Part shown: positions 1 through 6,420 of the stretch, piece by piece | Numbering within the stretch: the first letter of the stretch is position 1 | Layout: every line of letters begins with the position of its first letter | Assembly (NCBI GenBank): GCA_029567025.1 | Contig: JAKQLT010000183.1 | Span: 1 to 6,498 of the forward strand | Origin: Candidatus Omnitrophota bacterium | GTDB lineage: Bacteria > Omnitrophota > Gorgyraeia > Zapsychrales > Zapsychraceae | Direction: 5' to 3' | DNA length: 6,498 nucleotides | The notes under the pieces: model-generated | The model's database searches: none | What the model was told of the DNA's origin: nothing | Seen by the model: the letters and a program-made list of their open reading frames with translations, nothing else | Position numbers and translations under genes: made by a program

Positions 1-1
1 G

Positions 2-3000
2 GAAGCGCTTGTCTACCGGCTTAATGTTTCATCTGCTAAGATCGCAAAACAAGAAATAGAAAAATTTAATCAAAGAAATCCGCAAAGGCCCCGGTTTGTC
101 GCCGGATCTATTGGCCCGTTAAATAAAACATTATCTTTATCTCCTGATGTGGCAGACCCATCTTTTCGCGCTATTGATTTTGACCAAGTTGTTAAGGCGT
201 ATAGCGAACAAATCTGCGGACTTATCGACGGTGGCGTTGATCTTTTGATGATTGAAACTGTGTTTGATACGCTCAATGCCAAGGCTGCAATTTTTGCCGC
301 AGAATCTTATTTTGATAAAATAGGGCGAAGGTTGCCTTTGATTATTTCTGGAACAATTACGGATAAGAGCGGCCGCACCTTATCAGGGCAAACGACAGAG
401 GCATTTTGGATTTCTATTTCTCATGCTAAACCTTTAGCGGTCGGATTAAATTGCGCGTTCGGCGCCAAAGATATGCGGCCGTATATTGAAGAATTATCGA
501 AAATTGCGTCGTGTTATATTAGCTGTTATCCTAACGCCGGGCTTCCTAATCAATTGGGCGAATATGATCAATCCGCCCAAGAAATGGCGGAGTTGGTCGC
601 TGAATTCGCCCAAAGCGGATTTGTGAATATCTTAGGAGGATGTTGCGGTACAACGCCTGTTCATATTAAGGCTATTGCGGATAAAGTTAAGAATATCCCG
701 CCGAGAAAACGTCCAAAGATTCCTATTTTATCTCGTTTAAGCGGATTAGAGCCTTTGGTGTTGAGGGAAAATTCTAATTTTGTCAATATCGGCGAGCGCA
801 CGAATGTTGCTGGTTCTAAAAAATTTGCACAACTTATCAGAGACAATAAATATGAAGAGGCTCTTTCGGTGGCCCGTCAACAAGTAGAGGCTGGCGCGCA
901 GATTATTGATATTAATATGGATGATCCGATGTTAAACGCGTCAGAGGCCATGGTAAAATTCTTGAAATTTATTGCGGCAGAGCCGGATATTTCTAAAGTC
1001 CCTGTCATGATTGACTCGTCGAATTGGAGCGTTTTAGAAGCCGGACTTAAATGCCTGCAAGGAAAATCGATTGTAAATTCCATTAGCTTGAAGGAAAGCG
1101 AAGAGATTTTTAAAACACGCGCGAAATTAATTTACCGTTATGGCGCTTCTATTATTGTGATGGCGTTTGATGAAAAAGGCCAGGCAGATACCTTAGAAAA
1201 AAGAATAAATATTTGTAAGCGCGCCTATGATATTTTGACAAAAGATATTGGTTTCCCGCCGGAAGATATTATTTTTGACCCGAATATCTTTGCGGTCGCC
1301 ACAGGAATGGAAGAACATAATAATTATGCGCTTGATTATATGAAAGCTGCGCGCGCGATTAAAGAACAGTTGCCTTATGCTAAGGTAAGCGGAGGCGTGA
1401 GTAATGTTTCTTTTTCTTTTCGCGGTAATGATGTCGTGCGTGAGGCCATGCATGCGGCGTTTTTATATCACGCAATTAAAGCTGGAATGGATATGGGCAT
1501 TGTGAATGCTGGGATGATCGCGGTGTATGATGAAATCCCTAAAGATTTATTAGAAAAAGTAGAAGATGTGCTTTTAAATCGACGAGAAGATGCCACAGAA
1601 CAATTGATTGATTTTGCAGGACAATATAAGAAAGAAGGCAAGAAATTAACAGAAGATTTATTGTGGCGTGAAAATCCTGTTGAAGAAAGATTGACGCATG
1701 CGCTCGTTAAGGGATTGCTTGAATATATTGACAAAGATGTGAATGAGGCCCTTAAGAAATATTCTAATCCGTTAGATATTATTGAAGGGCCATTAATGAA
1801 TGGGATGCATTTAGTCGGAGATCTTTTCGGCGAGGGAAAAATGTTTTTGCCGCAAGTGGTTAAAAGCGCGCGGGTCATGAAAAAAGCCGTAGCTATTTTA
1901 CAGCCCTTTATCGAAGAAGGAAAAAAAGGCGAGCAAAAGCCGGCGGGAAAAATTCTTTTAGCCACGGTTAAAGGTGATGTGCATGATATCGGAAAAAATA
2001 TTGTCGGCGTTATTTTGGCGTGTAATAATTTTATGGTTGTTGATTTAGGGGTTATGGTGCCGTGTGAGAAAATTTTGGAAGAAGCGCAAAAACAAAAAGT
2101 GGACATGATCGGGTTAAGCGGGCTTATTACGCCGTCTTTAGAAGAAATGGTTCATGTGGGGCGAGAAATGAATAGGCAAGGCATGAAAATTCCGCTTTTA
2201 ATCGGCGGGGCTACAACTTCTGTAGCGCATACGGCGTTAAAAATAATGCAAGGCTACAGCGGTTTTACGGTTTATGTGAAAGACGCCTCGCGCTGTGTGG
2301 GTGTTTGTAAAAATTTGATGGACATATCTTCTCGAGAGAAATTTATCGAAAAAACGCATCAAGAATATGCGCGTGTACGAGAGGCGTATCTTAATCAGGA
2401 AAAGAATAAGAAAACGTTATCGCTTCAGGCCGCTCGAGAGAAAAAGCCAAAAATAAATTGGGATAAGAAAGATATTATAACGCCAAAATTTTTAGGTACA
2501 AAAATATTAAAGGATTTTGATTTAAGTAAGATCCGTGAATATATTGATTGGACGTTTTTCTTTATCGCTTGGGATATGCGCGCGAAATATCCAGAAATTT
2601 TAAAAGACGCGAAATACGCCAAAGAAGCGGCGCGATTATTAAAGGAAGCGCATGAGCTTTTAGATGAAATGATAAAAGAAAAACAGATTTCGGCGCAGGC
2701 TGTTTTTGCGATTTATCCCGCCAATAGTATAGGGGAAGATATTGAAATTTATCAGGATGAGAAACAAAGTAAGATTCTTACGAAAGTGCATACGTTACGT
2801 CAACAAACCCCCAGCGAAGATGGCTCTTGTTACTCTTTAGCAGATTTTATCGCGCCCAAGGAAAAGGATTTCACGGATTATATCGGCGCGTTTGCCGTTA
2901 CGGCAGGAGCCGGCGTTGAAAAACTCATCGTAAAATATAAAAAAGAAAATAATGATTATAAGGCTCTGATGATTCAGATTTTAGCGGATCGTTTGGCTGA

Positions 3001-3385
3001 AGCCTTTGCGGAAATGTTACATGAAATAGTCAGAAAAGAATTCTGGGGTTATGCGCCGGGTGAGGATTTAACAAAAGAAGAATTATTTTTAGGGAAATAT
3101 CACGGCATTCGTCCGGCGGTAGGTTATCCGGTTTATCCAGATCATAGTCAGAAGAAAATAATTTTTGATTTAATGAATGTTGAGAAAACAATAGGCATAA
3201 CGTTTACCGAGAATTACGCGATGAAACCGTTGGCTTCTGTGTGCGGTTTATATCTGTCACACCCTAAGGCGAAATATTTTACTGTCGGGAAAATCCTTAA
3301 AGATCAGGTTGAAGATTACGCGAAACGAAAACAGATAACAATTCTTGAAGCCCAAAAGTGGCTGTCGCAGAATTTGAATCCTTAA
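2..3385 (+). CDS. metH: Cobalamin-dependent methionine synthase MetH, 5'-truncated by window edge
   Basis: This cytoplasmic enzyme transfers a methyl group from 5-methyl-THF through cobalamin to homocysteine. The frame is open from base 2 and aligns to E. coli MetH (1227 aa) with a steady offset of 96-98 residues, so about 96 N-terminal residues are missing and the GTG at 149 is internal. Visible residues total 1127. The homocysteine domain has all three zinc cysteines: GLNCAFG (codon 452) and GGCCGTTP (codons 641, 644). The pterin domain starts at FVNIGERTNVAGSKKF. The B12 domain has GDVHDIGKN, with the cobalt-ligand His at 1982 (E. coli H759), the triad Asp at 1976 (D757) and Ser at 2135 (S810). 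The C-terminal reactivation domain keeps YIDWT (Asp at 2546, D946) and RPAVGYP (Arg at 3110, R1134), so SAM-dependent reactivation should work. The gene looks intact apart from the edge and is probably first of a three-gene operon; its own control region is not visible. Confidence 0.98.
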   Translation, partial: EALVYRLNVSSAKIAKQEIEKFNQRNPQRPRFVAGSIGPLNKTLSLSPDVADPSFRAIDFDQVVKAYSEQICGLIDGGVDLLMIETVFDTLNAKAAIFAAESYFDKIGRRLPLIISGTITDKSGRTLSGQTTEAFWISISHAKPLAVGLNCAFGAKDMRPYIEELSKIASCYISCYPNAGLPNQLGEYDQSAQEMAELVAEFAQSGFVNILGGCCGTTPVHIKAIADKVKNIPPRKRPKIPILSRLSGLEPLVLRENSNFVNIGERTNVAGSKKFAQLIRDNKYEEALSVARQQVEAGAQIIDINMDDPMLNASEAMVKFLKFIAAEPDISKVPVMIDSSNWSVLEAGLKCLQGKSIVNSISLKESEEIFKTRAKLIYRYGASIIVMAFDEKGQADTLEKRINICKRAYDILTKDIGFPPEDIIFDPNIFAVATGMEEHNNYALDYMKAARAIKEQLPYAKVSGGVSNVSFSFRGNDVVREAMHAAFLYHAIKAGMDMGIVNAGMIAVYDEIPKDLLEKVEDVLLNRREDATEQLIDFAGQYKKEGKKLTEDLLWRENPVEERLTHALVKGLLEYIDKDVNEALKKYSNPLDIIEGPLMNGMHLVGDLFGEGKMFLPQVVKSARVMKKAVAILQPFIEEGKKGEQKPAGKILLATVKGDVHDIGKNIVGVILACNNFMVVDLGVMVPCEKILEEAQKQKVDMIGLSGLITPSLEEMVHVGREMNRQGMKIPLLIGGATTSVAHTALKIMQGYSGFTVYVKDASRCVGVCKNLMDISSREKFIEKTHQEYARVREAYLNQEKNKKTLSLQAAREKKPKINWDKKDIITPKFLGTKILKDFDLSKIREYIDWTFFFIAWDMRAKYPEILKDAKYAKEAARLLKEAHELLDEMIKEKQISAQAVFAIYPANSIGEDIEIYQDEKQSKILTKVHTLRQQTPSEDGSCYSLADFIAPKEKDFTDYIGAFAVTAGAGVEKLIVKYKKENNDYKALMIQILADRLAEAFAEMLHEIVRKEFWGYAPGEDLTKEELFLGKYHGIRPAVGYPVYPDHSQKKIIFDLMNVEKTIGITFTENYAMKPLASVCGLYLSHPKAKYFTVGKILKDQVEDYAKRKQITILEAQKWLSQNLNP

Positions 3386-3396
3386 AAATCCATTCT

Positions 3397-4077
3397 ATGT
3401 CTTTTTCCGGAAATATTTTTGATTATGTAGTTGCTTACCTAAGCGGCGTTATGGTGAGTTTCACGCCGTGCATTTATCCTGTGATACCGATTGTGGCAAG
3501 CGTCATTGCCTCTGCTAATCTCAAAGGAAAAAAATCGTCTGGTTTTTTTCTTTCTTTAATTTATGTTCTTGGCCTTGCGGTTGTGTATTGCGCTTTAGCG
3601 GTTATTGCGTCGTTAACAGGAACAATATTTGGCCAATGGCAAAATCAGCCTGCGGTTTATTTTTTCGTCGGGGTTGTATTGTTTGTCTTTGCGCTGTCTT
3701 TATTAGATATTATCAAACTTCCAGTTATGGGTGTTTTTCTTGAGTCTAATAAAATAAAAGGAAAAAATATATTTTCTGTTTTTTTTCTTGGGATGTCGTC
3801 GGGCTTGATCGTCGGGCCGTGCACCGCACCTGTTTTAGGAACGCTTCTTTTTTATGTAGCGTCAAAACAAAATCTTTTTCATAGTATCAGCTTGTTGTTT
3901 GTTTTTTCTTATGGGGTTGGGACATCTTTGATTCTGGTCGGTACATTTAGCGCTCTTTTAACGCGCCTTCCCAAATCAGGACCATGGATGGAACGTATCC
4001 AAAAGATATCAGGGTGGATATTGCTGGTTATAGCTATTTTATTTTTTTTAAAAGCTTTTTTTATTTTTGTTGTTTAA
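3397..4077 (+). CDS. CcdA/DsbD-type thiol-disulfide transmembrane electron transporter
   Basis: This 226-residue inner-membrane protein has about six hydrophobic helices (roughly residues 10-38, 50-78, 86-103, 125-155, 160-188, 203-226). Two cysteines sit in the family's two symmetric proline-rich motifs: Cys25 in SFTPCIYPVIP and Cys142 in LIVGPCTAPVLG. In DsbD and CcdA this pair passes electrons from cytoplasmic thioredoxin to periplasmic acceptors. The TPC-x-YP form resembles the DsbD/ScsB transmembrane module, but no N- or C-terminal thioredoxin-like domain is attached, so the architecture is CcdA-like. I chose the ATG at 3397, eleven bases past the metH stop, because it starts just before the first helix. 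The frame is also open from a GTG at 3358, inside metH. Neither start has a clear Shine-Dalgarno, so coupling to metH translation is likely. The physiological partner (cytochrome c maturation, disulfide reduction, or the adjacent YceI protein) cannot be told from sequence. Confidence 0.9.
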   Translation: MSFSGNIFDYVVAYLSGVMVSFTPCIYPVIPIVASVIASANLKGKKSSGFFLSLIYVLGLAVVYCALAVIASLTGTIFGQWQNQPAVYFFVGVVLFVFALSLLDIIKLPVMGVFLESNKIKGKNIFSVFFLGMSSGLIVGPCTAPVLGTLLFYVASKQNLFHSISLLFVFSYGVGTSLILVGTFSALLTRLPKSGPWMERIQKISGWILLVIAILFFLKAFFIFVV

Positions 4078-4154
4078 TAGTTTTTGTAGGGGCCCTTTTC
4101 CAAACGGTCTAAAACTTTCTTATTTTTTAGTAAACATAAAAATCAATAAAAAAA

Positions 4155-4829
4155 ATGATAAAAGAAGTTTTCTTAATAATGTTATTTTTGCTGACCGTGG
4201 CCTTTTCCTCCGAGGCAAAAGAAAGATACATTATTGATTCTAAACAGTCGCAGCTTTTTTGTTCTGTTAGCCGCATGGCGTTGTCAACCGTTAAGGCGCA
4301 GTTTAAAGATTTAACAGGTGAGATTGTTTTTAATCCGAAAACATGGACGGATAAAGAAGGGCGTATTTTAACAAAAAGCTCCGTTAATATTCAAATAAAA
4401 ACAGCCAGCGTTTCGACGGGAAGTTCCTTTGTCGACAGAAAAATTCAATCTAAGCAGCTTTTAGATACGCAGAATTATCCAGAAATAACTTTTCAAAGTA
4501 AAATGATCGAAGTAAAAAAGGGCCAGCTTTATGTCCATGGCGTTTTATCACTGCGCGGCATACAAAAAGAAATTGTTTTCCCTTTTCATTTAGATGAGCC
4601 ATTTATTAATGAGAAAAAGCAAAAAGTGATTCGTGCCAAAGGGCGATGGCTTATTAATCGTAAGGATTTTAATGTTATTTGGAGCAAGGCCTTTGACAAA
4701 GGCGGCGTTATCGTCGGGAATATGGTCGCTATTGATTGGGAAGTCACGGCTATAAGAAAAGAAGAGAAAAAGCCCGCAGGAAAAATACCGTCTAAAACAA
4801 CTACGTCATCAAAAAAGAAAAAACATTAA
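4155..4829 (+). CDS. Secreted YceI-family lipocalin-like protein
   Basis: The 224-residue product begins with a signal peptide (Lys3, hydrophobic stretch 5-17, likely cleavage after SSEA at residue 21), so it should be periplasmic. The mature part follows the YceI pattern: YIIDSKQSQLFCSVS and the STVKAQFKDLTGEIVF strands, then a TASVSTGSSFVDRKIQS segment, a YPEITFQS strand, a GVLSLRGIQKEI hairpin and a closing INRKDFNVIW motif. The family folds as a beta-barrel that binds long isoprenoid or amphiphilic molecules in known structures. The ligand here is unknown. The mature chain has one cysteine (Cys36), in the first strand. The last ~22 residues are a Lys/Ser/Thr-rich tail that is probably disordered and outside the barrel. 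The ATG start gives a normal signal peptide but has only an A-rich upstream sequence as ribosome binding site. It lies 77 bases after the CcdA/DsbD-like gene, with no clear terminator or promoter between, so cotranscription is likely. Confidence 0.92.
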   Translation: MIKEVFLIMLFLLTVAFSSEAKERYIIDSKQSQLFCSVSRMALSTVKAQFKDLTGEIVFNPKTWTDKEGRILTKSSVNIQIKTASVSTGSSFVDRKIQSKQLLDTQNYPEITFQSKMIEVKKGQLYVHGVLSLRGIQKEIVFPFHLDEPFINEKKQKVIRAKGRWLINRKDFNVIWSKAFDKGGVIVGNMVAIDWEVTAIRKEEKKPAGKIPSKTTTSSKKKKH

Positions 4830-4837
4830 GAATTTTT

Positions 4838-5725
4838 CTATAAACTTTTGAGATTTGCAACAACAGCCTGCAAGATCTCTTTTGTGGGGTTTAGTTTGTT
4901 AAGAGTATAAAAATGTAGGCCGGGTGCGCCATTTTCAAGTAAATTCTTGCACTGTTTTATCGCGAATTTAATTCCTTCTGAAATTGTTTTTTCCTTATTA
5001 TCTTTTATCGGCTCGAAAATATCCTGAATATTTTTGGGGATAGAAGAGCCGTTTAACGACGTAAATTTCACAAGCCCTTCATAGCTTGTGATAGGAAGAA
5101 TCCCGGGAATAACACGCGCATTAACATTGATCTTTTTAAGTCGCGCTACATAATCAAAATAATCTTTATTATCAAAGAAAAATTGTGTGATTACAAAATC
5201 CGCGCCAGCATTAATTTTAAGTTTTAAATATTCTGCATCTTTATCTTTGTTTTTACAAAGAACATGCCCTTCAGGAAATCCGGCGACACTTATGCCAAAA
5301 TAATCCCCAAAATGTTGACGGATAAACGCGCAGAGTTCGCTGCTGTATTTAAAATTATTTTTACCCGGCGTCCAGTTAGGATTGTCTTGAGGCGGATCGC
5401 CGCGAAGCGCCATAATATTTTGAACGCCGCGCGATTTGATATCTTCAATGATTTTTTTAATCTCATCTTTGGTGTGTAAAACACACGTTAAATGAGCGAG
5501 CGTGGGGATAGAGAAGTCTTTTTGAATAAGCTCGACAATATCGAAGGTTTTTTCACGGCTTCCACCGCCGGCGCCATAGGTGCAGGAAATAAAGTCCGGC
5601 TTAAACGCGCTAAAATCTTTTATCGTGGATAAAAGATTATCATAACCTGTTTCTGTTTTCGGTGGAAAAAGCTCGAAAGAGAAGGTTTGTTTTTTTGTTT
5701 TAAAGATATCAGGAACTTTCATCAT
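4838..5725 (-). CDS. metF: 5,10-methylenetetrahydrofolate reductase MetF
   Basis: This cytoplasmic flavoprotein TIM barrel reduces 5,10-methylene-THF to 5-methyl-THF, the substrate of MetH at the left of the window. Counting from the chosen start (295 residues, a normal MetF length), motifs in order are: FSFELFPPKT with catalytic Glu18 (E. coli E28), FISCTYGAGGGSRE, HLTC, ALRGDPP with Asp110 (D120), VAGFPEGH, FVITQFFFD with Gln181, IPGILPITSYEG, and C-terminal GLHFYTLNK. The residue matching the folate-stacking Phe223 of E. coli seems to be Tyr215. The frame opens six codons earlier, at an ATG ending at 5743, but those codons (MTSSNK) run into a palindromic repeat and that ATG touches its AGGA with no spacing. 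The ATG at 5725 has a GAG seven bases upstream and gives the family-like beginning MMKVPDIFK; the next codon (5722) is also ATG. Convergent with the YceI gene, eight bases apart. Confidence 0.96.
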   Translation of the reverse strand: MMKVPDIFKTKKQTFSFELFPPKTETGYDNLLSTIKDFSAFKPDFISCTYGAGGGSREKTFDIVELIQKDFSIPTLAHLTCVLHTKDEIKKIIEDIKSRGVQNIMALRGDPPQDNPNWTPGKNNFKYSSELCAFIRQHFGDYFGISVAGFPEGHVLCKNKDKDAEYLKLKINAGADFVITQFFFDNKDYFDYVARLKKINVNARVIPGILPITSYEGLVKFTSLNGSSIPKNIQDIFEPIKDNKEKTISEGIKFAIKQCKNLLENGAPGLHFYTLNKLNPTKEILQAVVANLKSL

Positions 5726-5737
5726 TTTGTTGCTCGA

Positions 5738-5804
5738 TGTCATTCCTGCGAATGCAGGAATCTTTTTTTTCGACAGAGATTCCGAGACTTCGCCCGGAAT
5801 GACA
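5738..5804. repeat. 67-bp palindromic REP/MITE-like element at the metF 5' end
   Basis: The element is bounded by 9-bp perfect inverted repeats, TGTCATTCC (5738-5746) and GGAATGACA (5796-5804). It contains two sub-hairpins: ATTCCTGC/GCAGGAAT (5742-5749 with 5754-5761, loop GAAT) and ATTCCG/CGGAAT (5779-5784 with 5795-5800), separated by a T8 run. This matches the familiar GTCATTCC...GGAATGAC class of dispersed, non-coding palindromes found in many bacterial genomes. Only one copy is present here, so repetitiveness is inferred. It sits directly before metF and provides the first codons of the longest possible metF reading frame. Confidence 0.72.
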
Positions 5805-5847
5805 AAACAAATAAACGCAGCTTGAGTTTCTAAGAATTAAAAAAGTA

Positions 5848-5867
5848 CCACGTCTCTAATAGCGTGG
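5848..5867 (-). promoter_or_regulatory. Possible hairpin in the metF leader
   Basis: CCACG (5848-5852) and CGTGG (5863-5867) form a 5-bp stem with a 10-base loop. Read on the metF (minus) strand it is followed by TACTTTTTTAA, so it resembles a weak intrinsic terminator or attenuator about 120 bases before metF. The stem is short, and I recognise no SAM or THF riboswitch around it. Confidence 0.25.
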
Positions 5868-5887
5868 ATATTTATTATGATATGTCT

Positions 5888-5917
5888 ATAATATAAATTG
5901 AAAATCTAATTAAGCAA
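5888..5917 (-). promoter_or_regulatory. Weak candidate metF promoter
   Basis: On the minus strand a TTGCTT (5917-5912) is followed after 18 bases by TATTAT (5893-5888), giving a plausible sigma70-type promoter and a leader of about 155 bases before metF. The region is so AT-rich that -10-like hexamers occur by chance, and other spacings fit as well. Confidence 0.3.
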
Positions 5918-5958
5918 ACAATTTTTATGAAAAGAGCTTTTTTCTTTAAGAAATTTTC

Positions 5959-5987
5959 TTGACTAAACAAAAAGGCGACATTATAGT
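5959..5987 (+). promoter_or_regulatory. Sigma70-type promoter for the cobalamin-riboswitch transcript
   Basis: TTGACT (5959-5964) is separated by exactly 17 bases from TATAGT (5982-5987). Each hexamer differs from consensus at one position. Transcription would start near 5994, about 40 bases before the riboswitch P1 stem, so the whole aptamer is included. The untranslated leader of the downstream gene would be about 425 bases. Confidence 0.72.
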
Positions 5988-6034
5988 AACTCTGTTTTTA
6001 AGAAAAAGCTTTATTGCTCTTTGTTCAATTTATC

Positions 6035-6203
6035 TATAATGGCCCTCGTAAAAAAGAGGATAAAAGGGAATCCTGTGAAAATCAGGGACGGTCCCGCCGC
6101 TGTAAGGGTTGACGAACGCTTTATTTTTTACCACTGTTGTTTTTTAAGACGGGAAGGTAAGGCACAGTAGGACGAAACCCAAGTCAGAAGACCTGCCATT
6201 GTA
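6035..6203 (+). ncRNA. Cobalamin riboswitch aptamer
   Basis: All core landmarks are in order. P1 closes with TATAATGGC (6035-6043) and GCCATTGTA (6195-6203), nine pairs including one G-U. A small P2-like stem CCTC/GAGG precedes the conserved GGGAA (6066-6070). P4 is CCTG (6072-6075) with CAGG (6083-6086), a paired variant of the usual CCGG form. The conserved CCCGCCGCTGT core follows at 6093-6103. GGGTT (6106-6110) can pair with AACCC (6176-6180), and ACTGT (6133-6137) with ACAGT (6164-6168). The B12 box AAGTCAGAAGACCTGCCA (6181-6198) is nearly consensus. The RNA senses intracellular cobalamin and here controls the gene at 6421. The exact class (AdoCbl or MeCbl/aquoCbl selective) is not assigned. 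Confidence 0.96.
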
Positions 6204-6213
6204 GTTTTTATGA

Positions 6214-6235
6214 AACATTGCGTGAGAACAATGTT
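6214..6235 (+). promoter_or_regulatory. Hairpin after the aptamer, candidate P13
   Basis: AACATTG (6214-6220) and CAATGTT (6229-6235) form a perfect 7-bp stem with the loop CGTGAGAA. Its place just 3' of P1 is where cobalamin riboswitches carry the P13 hairpin, whose loop kisses L5 when ligand binds. I could not identify an obvious L5 complement by eye, so the kissing role is inferred from position. Confidence 0.55.
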
Positions 6236-6251
6236 GAGTAATTATATATTT

Positions 6252-6281
6252 TTAGGACTAAGAAACAGGGTGCGATCCTAA
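6252..6281 (+). promoter_or_regulatory. Candidate antiterminator pairing
   Basis: TTAGGA (6252-6257) is complementary to TCCTAA (6276-6281), which is also the 5' arm of the terminator stem. The two pairings exclude each other. The upstream TTAGGA copies the terminator's own 3' arm (6296-6301), the expected design of an antiterminator. In the usual logic, low cobalamin favours this pairing and read-through. Confidence 0.55.
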
Positions 6282-6313
6282 TCGATTTATTTCGGTTAGG
6301 ATTTTTTATTTTT
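6275..6313 (+). terminator. Riboswitch-controlled intrinsic terminator
   Basis: ATCCTAATCGA (6275-6285) pairs with TCGGTTAGGAT (6292-6302) over 11 pairs with one G-U, around a six-base loop, and runs straight into T6-A-T5. It lies about 70 bases after the aptamer and about 110 bases before the downstream start codon, so it should block the downstream gene when the riboswitch is cobalamin-bound. Confidence 0.88.
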
Positions 6314-6340
6314 AGGCGATAATCGGGTTTCGTCTAAAAA
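6309..6340 (+). promoter_or_regulatory. Second hairpin overlapping the terminator T-tract
   Basis: TTTTTAGGCGA (6309-6319) pairs with TCGTCTAAAAA (6330-6340) over 11 pairs with one G-U and a ten-base loop. Its 5' arm uses the second T run of the terminator, so this structure forms only in read-through RNA. No known family is recognised. Confidence 0.5.
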
Positions 6341-6342
6341 TA

Positions 6343-6364
6343 CTCCGAGCTTAAAAGCGAGGAG
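6343..6364 (+). promoter_or_regulatory. Third leader hairpin with tandem G-A mismatches
   Basis: CTCC (6343-6346) pairs with GGAG (6361-6364), and GCT (6349-6351) with AGC (6356-6358). The two helices are separated by a symmetric GA/GA internal loop, a layout that can form tandem sheared G-A pairs. The 3' arm contains GAGGAG, which looks like a Shine-Dalgarno but lies 15 bases from the nearest ATG. Function unknown. Confidence 0.4.
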
Positions 6365-6410
6365 AAAAAACGTTAATTCATGAAAACCTCTGAAGTTTGT
6401 AAATGGTAAA

Positions 6411-6415
6411 AGGAG
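6411..6415 (+). promoter_or_regulatory. Ribosome binding site of the riboswitch-controlled gene
   Basis: AGGAG ends five bases before the ATG at 6421. It is the clearest Shine-Dalgarno in the window and fixes this start. Confidence 0.85.
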
Positions 6416-6420
6416 AAAAA

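Noticed and set aside
149..151. GTG as the start of metH
   Set aside because: The frame stays open to base 2 and the upstream codons match the MetH homocysteine-domain sequence (RFVAGSIGP, then NKT), so GTG is an internal valine.
1468..2106. 212-codon open frame on the minus strand inside metH
   Set aside because: It is a shadow of metH. The sense frame has continuous, family-specific conservation including the cobalamin-binding His, while the antisense translation is a low-complexity Ser/Phe/Ile-rich string with no recognisable domain.
3358..3396. GTG start for the CcdA/DsbD-like gene, overlapping metH
   Set aside because: It would add 13 polar residues read out of frame through the conserved metH 3' end. 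The ATG at 3397 gives the normal short N-terminus before the first helix. The alternative is not excluded.
4078..4154. Gap between the CcdA/DsbD-like and YceI genes, searched for a promoter or terminator
   Set aside because: Only AT-rich sequence and a GGGGCCC palindrome are seen. No -35/-10 pair with proper spacing and no GC-containing stem with a T-run.
4816..4839. AGAAAAA/TTTTTCT inverted repeat between the convergent YceI and metF genes, a possible bidirectional terminator
   Set aside because: The 7-bp stem has a single G-C pair and overlaps both genes' stop codons, so it is too weak to call. No better terminator is visible in the eight-base gap.
5264..5484. Open frames on both strands within metF
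   Set aside because: Both overlap the conserved core of metF (including the LRGDPP region) in other frames and show no recognisable protein features.
6380..6409. Nine-codon ORF (MKTSEVCKW) just before the riboswitch-controlled gene, a possible leader peptide
   Set aside because: The only Shine-Dalgarno-like sequence, GAGGAG, is 15 bases upstream, too far for normal initiation. Codon content shows no run of a regulatory amino acid, and a 9-codon ORF is expected by chance.
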